Assembly (NCBI GenBank): GCA_033558025.1
Contig: JAUCEF010000003.1
Coordinates: 930,001 to 994,000, forward strand
Source of the DNA: Phytophthora sp. 'mugwort'
Lineage: Eukaryota > Oomycota > Peronosporomycetes > Peronosporales > Peronosporaceae
Direction: 5' to 3'
DNA length: 64,000 nucleotides
This document shows, in pieces, positions 42,029-51,739 of this stretch. Below the pieces are notes generated by a model. It was not told the origin of the DNA and ran no database searches. It saw only the letters and a program-made list of their open reading frames with translations. Position 1 is the first letter of the stretch; each line of letters begins with the position of its first letter. The position numbers and the translations under genes are program-made.

Positions 42029-42899
42029 ATGACGCTCGTATTCCTCGGAAACTCCGGTACGTCCTCCATGAGCCTTGAGACGTCGGTCGAGGAAGAACGA
42101 CACCTAGATAGATGCACATTCATCTAATTTGCTGCCGTTCAAATTTTCAACTTCCGGTGATGTCTATGGACTGAAATGCGTGGCGTTCTCGTTGGTGGCC
42201 AGCTCTGCGGCGAGTGTCCAAGTCAGTTGCTGATGCGCGCGCCCCAGCAATCCGGAGAGTGTTGGAGGACTTGGAGAAGGAAGTGGTGCGAGCGTCTTGC
42301 CTTTGTATCCATCGGTGTCGTCTTCATGCTACCTAGAGCCTGAGCTAACACTAAATTCGGTATATGTGTCCGAAATGCAGCGCCAGGAGGCTGGTGTAGG
42401 CATCGCAGCGCCGCAGCTCGCCCACAACCTTCGCATGTTCCTTATGATCAAAAACATGCCAGAGAGCGAGGACGACCTAAGCACCCTCGAATACCAGGAG
42501 GTGCTGAATCCAGAGATCGTGGACATGTCGAACACTACCAAGCGCGACTTTGAGGGCTGCTTAAGTGTGCCTGGTTATCAGGGCATCGTGAAGCGCGCCG
42601 AAGAGATTCGAGTGCAATACCAAGACGCGGAAGGCCGCAAGATTCAAGAAACTCTATCAGATTTTCCTGCTCGCATCTTTCAGCACGAGCTTGACCACCT
42701 TAACGGCGTCATGTACCTCGACCGCATGGAAACCGGCAGTCTCATTCATAACGAAGAGTTTGAGGCCATGGAGTTGCTGGACGTTGAGAAGCTCTTGCTG
42801 CAAGGTCCGCCAACCCCACCTCTCATGCTCCCTATGTCCACGCAAACCGGTAGCTCCCGTCAAGGTAAGGGCAAAGGTAACCACAAGAGCAAGTACTAG
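42029..42899 (+). CDS. PDF: Peptide deformylase, three exons
   Basis: Exons 42,029-42,056, 42,203-42,285 and 42,381-42,899 give 209 aa. The spliced N-terminus (MTLVFLGNSALRRVSKSVAD) fits deformylases, whereas the longest single ORF, starting at 42,297, would begin inside intron 2 and miss this part. All three signature motifs are present: GVGIAAPQ (42-49), EGCLS (95-99; metal-binding Cys) and HELDH (139-143; two metal-binding His and catalytic Glu). The enzyme removes formyl groups from nascent organelle-encoded proteins, presumably in mitochondria. No long targeting presequence is seen, although the N-terminus is basic and hydrophobic enough to be imported; this is uncertain. A low-complexity tail (PPTPPLMLP, GKGKGNHKSKY) extends past the usual end. 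Intron 2 carries a good branch point (CTAACAC). Confidence 0.9.
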
Positions 42900-42977
42900 A
42901 GAGCAGGAACAAGATGTAGACATTTAGGCGTCAATTTTCATGTCCCGGATTGATCTTTGATTTTCATGATAAAAATG

Positions 42978-44018
42978 TTAGACGAAGTACTTGTCAGACC
43001 CTCGTTGAGCTGCCTCGAGCCAGGCACTGGGGCCTCTCGATTTCCCTCCCACTTTAACCTGCAACGCCCGACTCAGAGGTGGGATATAGTTCGCAGCCAG
43101 TAAAGTCAAAGCTGCAACCATCGCCATGAACGTGGTCGCATAGCGTAGTTTCGTTAGGAATGACGTTTTGTAGAATGTGTAGCCGTTGACCACGTTCTCA
43201 ATACATTCCATCCTCATGGTGATCGGCGTCATATAGTTCGCTCCATACTCGGCTCTCGCCAAGTAGCTGGCATTTCGCGGGACGGTCACAGGTACGTTCA
43301 GGAAGAACGCCGGCTCCGTGTGTAGCGGCAGCACTTGGTCGTACAGCAACCATTTCCCCCGAATAGTGCGATCATCATTGACCAGCCATTTGGTGCCGGT
43401 CTCCTCGTCCACCTCCTCCCGATAGAACCAGATATCGGCGTGGGAGCCCTTGGTCGCTTCGTCCAAGTAAATCTGCACTAGCTCCCGCTCGCTATGATAC
43501 ACCACGTACACAGGTCTCTGTAGCTCCAAGTATGCCTCTCGCCGCACGACCACTGAAAAATTGCTGACGCTGCCAAACTGGCGCATGAAGTCCGCCTTGA
43601 CTACGCCAATATCTGAGTCCGTGTCCCCCACGGGGATGCGGCGCTGGCCGCGCATTACAAACAACAAGTTGCCGAACGCCGCCCAGTACGGCACGCTCTG
43701 GCGCGCGCACAGCTCGTACACGAAGCGCGCCAAGTTCTCGATTTCGTAGCGGAACACGGCACTGTTGGGGCAGTCCCGCGAGTGGTATACCTCGAGTGAG
43801 ACGCCAAGAACTCCGAGCATGGCGCTGAGTATCAGCAGCGTCCACAGCAGGCACAGACGCTTGGTGCTGCGCCGGGAGACGTCACCGAAGTGCACGCGCC
43901 AGCGAGGGTGCACCAGCGCACCGAGAGCTGCAACGGGAGCGGCCAAAGCCAGCAGGAACCAGTTGCCATCGGCGACGAAGGAGGGCAGCAGCACCGTCAT
44001 AGCTGGAAGGGCGAGCAC
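42978..44018 (-). CDS. LicD/fukutin-type transferase, membrane protein
   Basis: 346 aa, single exon. Two N-terminal hydrophobic segments (about 19-37 and 54-74) and one near the C-terminus (about 294-312) suggest a membrane protein. The central domain has YWAAFGNLLFVMRG (111-124) followed by IPVGDTDSDIGVVKADF (128-144), matching the LicD / fukutin nucleotidyltransferase-fold pattern. In that family a G-x-LL-x-xR segment precedes a D-x-D-x-D metal site. LicD proteins transfer phosphocholine or phosphorylated sugar alcohols to glycans; fukutin relatives transfer ribitol phosphate in the Golgi. The donor and acceptor here are unknown. Convergent with the deformylase gene, 78 bp apart. An alternative start is Met7. 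Confidence 0.8.
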   Translation of the reverse strand: MLALPAMTVLLPSFVADGNWFLLALAAPVAALGALVHPRWRVHFGDVSRRSTKRLCLLWTLLILSAMLGVLGVSLEVYHSRDCPNSAVFRYEIENLARFVYELCARQSVPYWAAFGNLLFVMRGQRRIPVGDTDSDIGVVKADFMRQFGSVSNFSVVVRREAYLELQRPVYVVYHSERELVQIYLDEATKGSHADIWFYREEVDEETGTKWLVNDDRTIRGKWLLYDQVLPLHTEPAFFLNVPVTVPRNASYLARAEYGANYMTPITMRMECIENVVNGYTFYKTSFLTKLRYATTFMAMVAALTLLAANYIPPLSRALQVKVGGKSRGPSAWLEAAQRGSDKYFV

Positions 44019-44297
44019 CAGACTCTAGTGATAATAGTAGAGCCCCATAAACATGGATGCAAGCACAGTCTATGTCCAGTTGGAGAGCAGCTATTTTTTC
44101 AGTTGCGGAGCATTTGGCCCAAAGCTTCTTGTGCTCTTACGCTCTTGAAAGGTTACGGTTCTATAAAAAATGAATTCTAACGGACAGTTTTATTATATAT
44201 AACGGTTAATGACGAGCTTGTCGTCTAATGTGTGCTTTTAAGGTTTAAAAAACCCATGCTTCCCCCATACAAGTAAATACAGAGGTTTTCACGCCGG
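44019..44297. other. Short intergenic region
   Basis: Separates the LicD-type gene start from the 3' end of the RING-Tubby gene. No feature recognised; it should hold the promoter of the LicD-type gene. Confidence 0.6.
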
Positions 44298-45857
44298 CTA
44301 GACGCAGGCCAGCTTCGTGTCACAGCTGCTAAGGCAAATGGAGAAGGCTTGGAACGGAGATAGTGGCCATTGGAAGTCCATCGTAAACATGTCGTCGGCC
44401 ACACGACCGAACTGCAGGATATTACCCATCGACGGGTCTTCGCTGCTGATCAGCTGAAAGTTCTTCACGGACGCCATCGACACGCGGCCGCCGAAGTCTA
44501 GGCAGTACGCGCCTAGGTCCTCGCGGAAGACAGGCTCACGGTTCGAGAAGCGCATCAGATCCTTCATGTCGCCCGTGGATAGGCGAGTAACGAGTCGGTC
44601 TTGACGACTCATGGGTCGCACGATCTTGGAGGAACCGCCTTCCTCGTCGACGTCGGGGATTACGACGCGCATCTTGCGCGGCCCCACGCTCGTGCGGTTG
44701 GGTTCGTAAGTGACGCAGCCCAGCTCCTCACGAATCTGAAGCACATTCTGCACCACCACGTCGTCGGAACTCACAGCGTCCTGAATCTTGGCCAGTTTCT
44801 GCGGATCCCGACCATTGTCGTACAATGTGAAGCACGTTCCAAGGAAGTTAGAGCCCATGCGTCCGATGCGCTTCGCATCTGTGCAGTCTTTGTCCGTGCA
44901 GATTGTGTAGTTGGCCGTCATGTTTGACCGCACCTGGCGTCTGGCAGCTAGTAGAAACTTGTCTTCCTCCTGAGTGCCAATCTGGCCCTGGAGGTACAGT
45001 TCATAGCCATACTGCTTAAACATACCGCGGTACACTTGCTTTACATAGCATCGAATGATACCCGCGTCCAGCGGCACGGGCTGCAGCGCCATCTTGGTCA
45101 TATCTTGAAGTTCCAGCTTCTGCATCGGCTGCAGCACCAATGGGTCGCACGCACCGCGACACAGCGGGCAGCTACCAGACTGGCCCAGCCAGGCCATGAT
45201 GCATCTATAGTGCACGAACGCGCCCGTACACTGACCCGTGCATGGCAGCGGATAGGCCTTGCGTCTTGCCGAGAACTCATCCATGCAGATGAGGCAGCCT
45301 TCGTTGTCGTCAGGCACTTCGGCACCCTTGTCTTCCAGCTCCTTAGTATGCGGGAGCTTCTCCGAGTGCACCTTGACTTGGCCTCCCGTGGAGGTGGCGA
45401 ATCCCTCTTCATTAACAATGTCTGGTTTCCTGTCATCAGGGCGCAGTGTGTCGACTTCTCCATCCCCCTCTTCCTCCTCTGCTTTGCCTTCTTCCTCCTC
45501 TCCTGCATCCACATGGACACAAGCCGCATCCAGCGTCTGTTTCCGAGCGCTCAGGGCCCGTCTACGAGGCGAGAACGTTGCCAATTCTACGGGCGGCGTG
45601 TCGGCAAAAGCGTGTGACGAGTGGTGCACGGCACGGGGCGATAGGTGGCGAGCCACAGGGCTCACGGCATCAGACGAGCTGGTGGACAGCGCGGCAACGC
45701 CGTCGACGACGTTTCTTGGGTTATGCGAAGCCCTAGAACGCGGGGAGACCACGGCCTCAGTCAACGAGCGCTCGTAGCTGCGCATTAAGTCGCGTGCATC
45801 CGTAGGCTCGCGTCTAGGGGGAGAAGCGGCCGTGTTCTCGGAGGCTGGGGAGGACAT
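44298..45857 (-). CDS. RING-type zinc finger fused to a Tubby C-terminal domain
   Basis: 519 aa from the Met at 45,857 (MSSPASENTAAS). An in-frame Met at 46,139 would add 94 residues of low coding quality, so it is not chosen. Residues 1-180 are disordered, Ser/Pro/Arg-rich, with an acidic run (119-136). The RING-like finger is 188-233: CLIC, then CTGQC, H216, C219, CPLC; spacing C-x2-C-x14-C-x3-C-x5-H-x2-C-x10-C-x2-C resembles the C4HC3 RING-CH class. A Tubby domain fills 265-519: NYTICTDKDC, GRMGSNFLGTCFTLYDNG, YCLDFGGRVSMASVKNFQLI and the diagnostic end FGRVADDMFTMDFQWPLSPF then FQAFSICLSSCDTKLACV. Tubby domains bind phosphoinositides. A RING suggests ubiquitin ligase activity, so a membrane-released or membrane-targeted E3 is a reasonable inference. 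Confidence 0.9.
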   Translation of the reverse strand: MSSPASENTAASPPRREPTDARDLMRSYERSLTEAVVSPRSRASHNPRNVVDGVAALSTSSSDAVSPVARHLSPRAVHHSSHAFADTPPVELATFSPRRRALSARKQTLDAACVHVDAGEEEEGKAEEEEGDGEVDTLRPDDRKPDIVNEEGFATSTGGQVKVHSEKLPHTKELEDKGAEVPDDNEGCLICMDEFSARRKAYPLPCTGQCTGAFVHYRCIMAWLGQSGSCPLCRGACDPLVLQPMQKLELQDMTKMALQPVPLDAGIIRCYVKQVYRGMFKQYGYELYLQGQIGTQEEDKFLLAARRQVRSNMTANYTICTDKDCTDAKRIGRMGSNFLGTCFTLYDNGRDPQKLAKIQDAVSSDDVVVQNVLQIREELGCVTYEPNRTSVGPRKMRVVIPDVDEEGGSSKIVRPMSRQDRLVTRLSTGDMKDLMRFSNREPVFREDLGAYCLDFGGRVSMASVKNFQLISSEDPSMGNILQFGRVADDMFTMDFQWPLSPFQAFSICLSSCDTKLACV

Positions 45858-47159
45858 CCCGGCTCCTATGTCGGTTCTCCTTGGTTTCTGCTGGTTGCGC
45901 TCTAGGGAGGGCGACGGCTGGGGAACTGCTCTATCTCCTTCTCTTCCGCGCTCTTCTTGTTTTTGTATGGACCCTGACAAGACGGCGAAGCCTGCCGAGG
46001 AGACATACTCAGAGCAAGTCAAATAGTGGGGATGGGTGGCGCGACGCTCATTGGTCCAAAAAGCGTGACCAAGCATAAAACAGCGTACTACAGTTGGACA
46101 GCACAAGTGGGACGAGAACATACAACTTGAAGTGTACACGTAAGGCCGATCTATTATGGCGACAGGCCTTACCGCGAATGAATGACAATGTTCTTGCCTG
46201 CATTAGACCGTCGAGGTGGAGCTACATTGATACGACGAAGGCCATTCGGCCAAAGGTGTATGTCGGTGTGACAAGGCCCTTAACTGATTGCAACTTGGCC
46301 ATGACAGAGGTCCTTGACCGACTCTACGTGGTTGTAGTCTTGAAACTACGTCGGGGCGACAAACTTTTTAGGAGCCGGAGAAGACCCGTCACGAATGTTA
46401 TCAAAAGGCAAATGTTTTTGGGATCGAGAAGTCATTATAGGATTTAACTTCGGGGATTAATTAAGGCTACTTCCTGCTAATTCCTGTCTTGGCTCGAGTT
46501 GACTTTTAGTCTCTTCTTTTATCACCAGGTAAAAATAGCATGTATTTTACTGAAATTCGAGAATATACCAAACATGTAATTTACATTATGTAAAGTGCTT
46601 GGAGGAGTTTTGGTGTATTTAGCTTCAATTAACGGTTAAAAAGTACGAGATGAGAGTATTTCGTCAATCTTTCCATGGAATCGGCGATAATCTTGCGCCG
46701 CTCTTCTTTTTGTAGCCCCCCCATAGTTTAAGTTTCCTCTTGAATACTTCGGGTCGACAAGCTAGCCGAAACTGGTACACATTTAACGCGATATATAGCA
46801 ATCAAACACCTTTGCGCTTGAACGATGAAAGTAGATAGGTAGACAGCCACAGCACTCGAGCTATGAGCATCGTAACTCATTTCTCCACTGTCGCGCTCGC
46901 TCGCTCGGACTTTCAATGGAAGGCATCCTTCCTATCGTGATGTGTTGTGACTCGGTTTAGCTCTGCCAACGTTGCTTCGCACTGATTGACAGATCTCCAT
47001 TAGATCCCGGTCGCACTAGCTTCATAGTGAGGAGGACCAAGCAAGGTTTTGAGTACAGGCCATGACTGGCGAACTGTTTAAAGAAATATCATGTTGCAGT
47101 CATCCTGCAAATTCAGGCGGAGTATCTTCCTTTTTCATGCCTATAGCCCCCGTTACGCA
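45858..47159. other. No gene recognised
   Basis: A plus-strand open frame (46,094-46,447, 117 codons) has mixed composition with no domain. The stretch 46,450-47,150 is AT-rich. It marks the right boundary of the conserved-gene island. Confidence 0.5.
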
Positions 47160-47435
47160 TTATCCAGCCATCTTCTCCACTAGTGCCTGTGCAGCTATCG
47201 CTTGAGATCGCGACCACTCTGCAAGAGTTAGAGCTGCCTCTGCTCGAGCGCGTGCACTCTCGGCTTGAGCTCGCGCTGCCTCCACTAGAGCTTCAGCCGC
47301 CTCGGCTTGTGCTTGAACCACTTGTGCTTCAGCTTCAGCTGCTTCCGCTTGGGCCTTAGCTGTCTCCGCCAGAGTTCGCGCTGCGTCCGTCGCAGTCGCA
47401 GCTCCTAATGGGCTCGTCTCTCTCGTTTTCTCCAT
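47160..47435 (-). CDS. Short alanine-rich heptad-repeat (coiled-coil) ORF
   Basis: 91 codons, ATG to stop. After MEKTRETSPLGAATATDAA the sequence is a run of heptads built on A-E-A-A / A-Q-A-E (for example AEAEAQVVQAQAEAAEALVE and ARAQAESARARAEAALTLAE), ending EKMAG. It would form an amphipathic helix or coiled coil, like apolipoprotein- or LEA-like repeats. The codons vary at third positions (GCC, GCT, GCG), which argues that selection on protein rather than simple DNA slippage shaped it. Function unknown; it could also be a fragment of a larger repeat protein. Expression is unproven. Confidence 0.4.
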   Translation of the reverse strand: MEKTRETSPLGAATATDAARTLAETAKAQAEAAEAEAQVVQAQAEAAEALVEAARAQAESARARAEAALTLAEWSRSQAIAAQALVEKMAG

Positions 47436-48340
47436 CCTTGGGACTTAAACGTTGCCTCCTCGCTAATTCAAAACTGAGTGCTACTTCACTGCCCCGTCCT
47501 CAGTAGTGGACGATGCGACACTTTCCCATGATGGGAGCCATCTCGCGGTTAACAGCTTCAAAATTAATAAAATCGAGCACAACGTATGGATAGTACTTGC
47601 AGAAATCCTCGATTATTGGCGACGGGAACGTGGTTTCTATCGTTATCGATGAGTAGAATACGGTGGCTCTCCTGAAGGGTGCGATTAAGGTGAAGGAGAT
47701 GTACCGGTTACTTGAGAACGAGCTGCGGCTCTTCCCGGCGACGCATGGCGACACGTGGCTGAATGAGGCTGGCGCGGCACTTGTGATACAGTACTCGATG
47801 GGGCCTTCCGAATACAAAATGTAACCTATTGGACGGGAAATAATACTTAGTATACTTAGTACTTCTATTGAATATCGTATGTTGATGCGAACGCGTAAAT
47901 ATTTATCTTACGTCCAGTAGCGTCAAATAAACTTTCTGCCCCATGCAGCTAACCGCTGATGATGGTGTCTGCTTACTCCGCTACATCCATGCCACATCTT
48001 CTGTAATTCAACATGATGACGTTAAGTCAAATGTGCGACTTTTTCATTCCCGTCCTAGAGCAACGACCAACTATTTTCGATCGTGCGTATTGGGGATTCC
48101 GGCCAAATTTGCTGAATATGGGCTTGGTGGTCCAGCAATCGACAGATATATAATTGGTCAAAACAGAGGATTTGCGTCGATTTATGTCCTATCATCGTTG
48201 AGTGATCTGTCGCGGGGGACACAGCTGCTGTATGTGGGGACCACGGCCTTGCTCAAATTAAAGTCGTTTAGGCGGAGTGCACTCAGGGCTCAGCGCTCGC
48301 GTAGTAAACTCCTGCGCTGCTGGCCGTGGAGAATCTTGAA
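47436..48340. other. No complete gene; one coding-like fragment
   Basis: A plus-strand frame from about 47,662 to TAA at 47,824 reads VKEMYRLLENELRLFPATHG then WLNEAGAALVIQYSMGPSEY. It looks coding but lacks a start and a recognised domain; it may be the 3' remnant of a transposon ORF. 47,943-48,344 is an open frame without domain. Confidence 0.35.
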
Positions 48341-48349
48341 CTGAATATG

Positions 48350-48580
48350 CCCGCCTCCAGTCGTGGCGACCGCCTTGTTGGTGCTGTCGCTACTGGCGTT
48401 GCCGGCGCTGCGCCAGTCTTGGCGGTCTTCTAGTAGGTTGGGTTGGCTATTTCGGAGTCTGCACAGGACCAGACAACGTCGAAGACGCCAGTCGCGGCGA
48501 CCTTCTGGTAGGCTGCAAGCCTTGAGGGCTTGAAAACGCCAGCCGTGGCGATCTTCACGCTGTAGTAGGGCGTGCTTGAT
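48350..48580. repeat. Imperfect short repeats (CGCCAGTCGTGGCGA type)
   Basis: Variants of CGCCAGYCGYGGCGAYCTTC occur near 48,354, 48,412, 48,488 and 48,540, three of them followed by TGGTAGG or TAGTAGG-like words. The overlapping minus-strand open frame (48,290-48,688) reflects this repetition and has no domain. Confidence 0.55.
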
Positions 48581-48744
48581 ATGGTGAAGCACGGCGTTGA
48601 CTTCGCATGCGAAGAACTTGGGGAGGGAAAGCTCGTGGGGTCGCGACGTCCATGACGAGGGTTTTGTTCTCCTCGGTAGCTGCTGCAAGTTGCCGACGGC
48701 AGCGAAGTCTGCTACAGTGACTATAGTGATTAGTCTGAGTCAGA

Positions 48745-48839
48745 ACACGTTGAAAATCTGCTAACAATAATTAGTCTGAGTCAGACTAATTATTGTTAGC
48801 AGACACAGACTAATTAGTGTTAGCAGATTTTCAACGTGT
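48745..48839. repeat. Nested perfect palindromes with AGTCTGA core
   Basis: 48,758-48,779 and 48,781-48,802 are perfect 22-bp inverse complements separated by a single G, so 45 nt can fold into a near-loopless hairpin. The outer pair 48,745-48,766 and 48,818-48,839 is also a perfect 22-bp inverse match (CACGTTGAAAATCTGCTAAC and its complement). The region thus contains three copies of the CAGACTAATTA...GTTAGCAG arm in alternating orientation. It looks like a MITE or foldback remnant. Confidence 0.9.
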
Positions 48840-48904
48840 CCACACTAAATAGTCTGAGCGTAGATGTTGAACATTAATTATGAACTTCCTAATTAGTCTG
48901 AACT

Positions 48905-50546
48905 TCACAAAAGTGTATTATGCAGTGATCTAGACGATTGCCTCATCACCTGCGCTGTTATCACAACAGAACTAATAAACCCGGCTTCTTCTGCTTCTTC
49001 TTCACATCTGTTCGTCTCATGTCCTTGTGCCATCGCATCCGTGTCGTCTCCATCATTATCATCAATCGCGTCGGACTCCTTCTCGCCTGCGAACTCTTGT
49101 GAGTATTTCTGGATGATCTCCTGAAGGTGAGGAAAGAACTGTTGACCACACTCCATCAAACCCAGCGCATCATATCTTTGCGGGCGTAGTTGATGCCATT
49201 CTTGTCCCGCTTTTAATTTACTTCTCTAACAGCAGCCGCAGCCAGCTGCAGAAAGAAGCGTTTCACACGGGGTTTCAGCTTACCCGAATAGCTGCCGTCT
49301 TTTTTCGGGCGTTGTTCTGCCACTGCTTGTCTGCAATAAGACCAGTCTTCTTGTCATTCCACATTCGTGACCAAACGTCCTTAATCTTCGCAATGACGAA
49401 CGAGTCGACAGACTGGCATAGGTCGGTTACGCTTGCCAGTAGATAATGCATCCATGCATTGAGACACGTGAGTTCATCTTGGCATTCACACTCATCGAGA
49501 TGACCAGAGCAATTATCCAGGAAGATACTCTTCTCTCGGCAGTGGGGCTCGGCATCCATCGCTCTTCTTTTCGTAGGATACTCTCGAGACAGGCAATGGT
49601 CCATCCACCCTTTCGGCCCTGAACGATAGCACGCGCCGATGACATCGTCCTTTACACCTCGATGGGATAGCTTCGCTTTGAATTTGTGAAAATCGTCATA
49701 TGAGGATGAATATAGCCACTCGAACCACACGAGATACGAACGATCATAGTCATCCCTTCTCCACCAGAAACGATGTCGGCGCACTTTATCTTCGTTTCAC
49801 CAATGACGCTAACGTCTTCCCGTTGTCGAAGTCAATTATGAAATGCGTCTCGGCCACATTCTCTATGCGTTTTCGTCGAGCTTGCCGCTCTCAAAATCCC
49901 TCTATAATTGACCAAGATGAGTGGCCACATCGCGCTCGACTTCGGCTTGCTTCTCGGGGCTTATCTGGTGCCGGTGTACAATCCGATGCTTCTCCATGAA
50001 TGCTTGAACCCATCTCGTCGTTATCTTTGCTGCCACAAGAAAGCCGTTGTCATCGATCGATTCTGTATTAAAGTAGCTCTCGCCGTGTGGAACTGGCGAA
50101 TCACGACCTGGAGAAGCAGCGGAGCAGCAAATTTTAGGCCAAGTTTTCTGCGGCGGTCAAACTCATCAAGCAGAACGGGGTGAATCCAAGTTACTCAAGT
50201 GCTTGAACGTCGGCCTCTTCCAGATATGCATTGCCGATTCAAGCGCAGCCGCCCCATCTTTCCGCGTCCAGAAACCACGCCCAGTTTCAAGAATCATCTA
50301 TCGTTTCCGCCACCAATCCTTCTCTTTAGCTACATTGGTCTGACGCGTCTTTGACTTGGATATCGTAGGGGACTTGTCGACCGCCTTTGAAAACAGCAGC
50401 ATGTCATCAGTGATTTTCTCGGTTCTAAACATCCTCCGGAGCACCTTCTTACGCTGGGCAATGTTTGTGACGCCTTGAGCAAACGGTCGGACGGTAGAAT
50501 GCACCATACGCGAGTTATGTTCCACCGCGTCGACAGCCGATGCCAA
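48905..50546 (-). pseudogene. pogo/CENP-B-like (DDE_1) transposase, decayed
   Basis: Minus strand, in order: N-terminal segment 50,546-50,298 (TNIAQRKKVLRRMFRTEKIT). Next come DNA-binding-type segments in shifting frames (GRGFWTRKDGAAALESAMHI; SPRLLDEFDRRRKLGLKFAA). The core starts near 49,870 (ETHFIIDFDNGKTLASL, first Asp). Then DVIGACYRSGPKGWMDHCLS, IFLDNCSGHL (second Asp, near 49,510) and SVTDLCQSVDSFVIAKIKDV (49,420-49,370). The C-terminal part is at 49,250-48,905 (CGQQFFPHLQEIIQKYSQEF). In the usual family motif a Pro replaces the Ser in QSVDSF. Several frameshifts and stops exist. Not active. Confidence 0.78.
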
Positions 50547-51199
50547 TCTTGTCAGGCCATTTCATGTTGAAGTCGAGTCTGCGTTTGCGACGGGGTTCTC
50601 AATTCTGCAAGCCCCGGTATGTTAAACCTGGGGTTTAGCCTACGCGAATGCAGCGACAAATATGAGCTCGAGAATAGCTTGCTTGCTTGAGGCTTGGATT
50701 TAGCTGGTGTTTCCGTGGCGCACGAGGATCTGCTGGAGCTGGGTGGGGTGGAAGAACAGGCTGGGTATTTCACGAGCTGGCCGAATCTTCAGGGCCGACA
50801 GGCGTTCCACAGAAAGGATGCATCGCACATCCACAGCCGAGGCATTGATGAATTTTACCAGCGCTCCACCCCACCACCACAGAGGGAATCGTCGACGTCC
50901 ATTAGCGATGGTTGGGTTCTGGACTCTTGTATGCTGGTTGTAAAGTAGCGCTGCGAGCTGCAATTTTGTATCAAAGCTATGGTCGGTTCGGAATGGGGTT
51001 TACGTGTGAAGCATTACTGGCTGCAATCGAGCACTCCTGTCCAATAGCAGTAGACACAGTAAAAAAAATAATCCCACAACAAAACCATTTTATAAATAGG
51101 TACATTATATAAGAGCTCAAATTTTAGAAATGGGTACTAAAGAAAGAGAAAAGGCAAAACAGCCTGCTCATTTGATCGACACCATCCGCCCTACTCCAT
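50547..51199. other. No gene recognised
   Basis: Overlapping plus and minus open frames at 50,694-50,963 have no domain. The minus frame (50,963-50,700; VDVRCILSVERLSALKIRPA) could be an N-terminal piece of the adjacent transposon, but this cannot be shown. Confidence 0.4.
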
Positions 51200-51345
51200 A
51201 TTAAGAAAAGTCCATCTATCGGCGCCTTCCGCCTCTACAATCAGTGCCAGATACCATCGCACGCAGGGACTCGAACTCAGGTCATAGGACTGGATGGCCA
51301 GGAACCAACCCACTTCGCCAAGACGAGATATTCTATGCCGACTAA
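51200..51345 (-). repeat. Possible tRNA-derived SINE
   Basis: On the minus strand TTGGCGAAGTGG (51,320-51,309) resembles a pol III A box. GAGTTCGAGTCCC (51,278-51,266) resembles a B box, at about the spacing found in tRNAs. The T-stem and acceptor stem do not pair properly, so this is not a functional tRNA gene. tRNA-derived SINEs are known in Phytophthora. No poly-A tail or target duplication was defined. Confidence 0.45.
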
Positions 51346-51565
51346 TTGCTGGGGGGCTGCGTAGCGTAGTGCGTCAGAGGAAGACGTATGACTCCCCGAG
51401 TCTTAGCTGTGGTTATCCTAACCCCTAATGTCTCCGAAGAGGCTTCGATTAATCTAGTTATACCACTAGAGACTTAAAGAATCAGTATTCCTAACCTAGG
51501 GCAATACTCGCTTTGATGCTAAAACTGAACTGTTATTGTTTGCTTATCTGCGGCAAAGCCGCCTG

Positions 51566-51738
51566 TAGTGTAAATGTATGACTCTAACTATACCGTCTTT
51601 AACCTGGCAAATGCATATCGAGTGGCGCTGTGGCCTCGTACTGAAATCTCGTTAATCCAAGTGGTACCAAGTGCCACTTAATACAAGGTGACAGGTAGCT
51701 CGGCTATACTCGTGTTACCTTCGTGTACCCCGTTACAC
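51566..51738 (-). repeat. Possible LTR end or solo LTR fragment
   Basis: On the minus strand the segment starts TGTAACGGGGTACACGAAGG at 51,735, nearly the same start as the Gypsy-type terminus at 18,657 (TGTAACGGGGTTAC), and could end at ACATTTACA near 51,566. The interior does not match the 18.7-kb copy, so it would be another Gypsy family. The low-coordinate end is uncertain. Confidence 0.35.
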
Positions 51739-51739
51739 T

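Noticed and set aside
42297..42380. Met at 42,297 as the deformylase start
   Set aside because: The segment is better explained as an intron with a branch point and CAG acceptor; splicing restores the expected N-terminus.
45859..46139. Upstream in-frame Met adding 94 residues to the RING-Tubby protein
   Set aside because: The extra segment is unlike the rest in composition and looks like 5' UTR; the Met at 45,857 gives a normal disordered N-terminus.
51258..51330. Functional tRNA gene on the minus strand
   Set aside because: A- and B-box-like words exist, but the T-stem and acceptor stem do not pair.
18657..51738. Same LTR family at 18.66 kb and 51.74 kb
   Set aside because: Only the first dozen bases agree (TGTAACGGGGT); the interiors do not match, so they are at most related superfamily ends.
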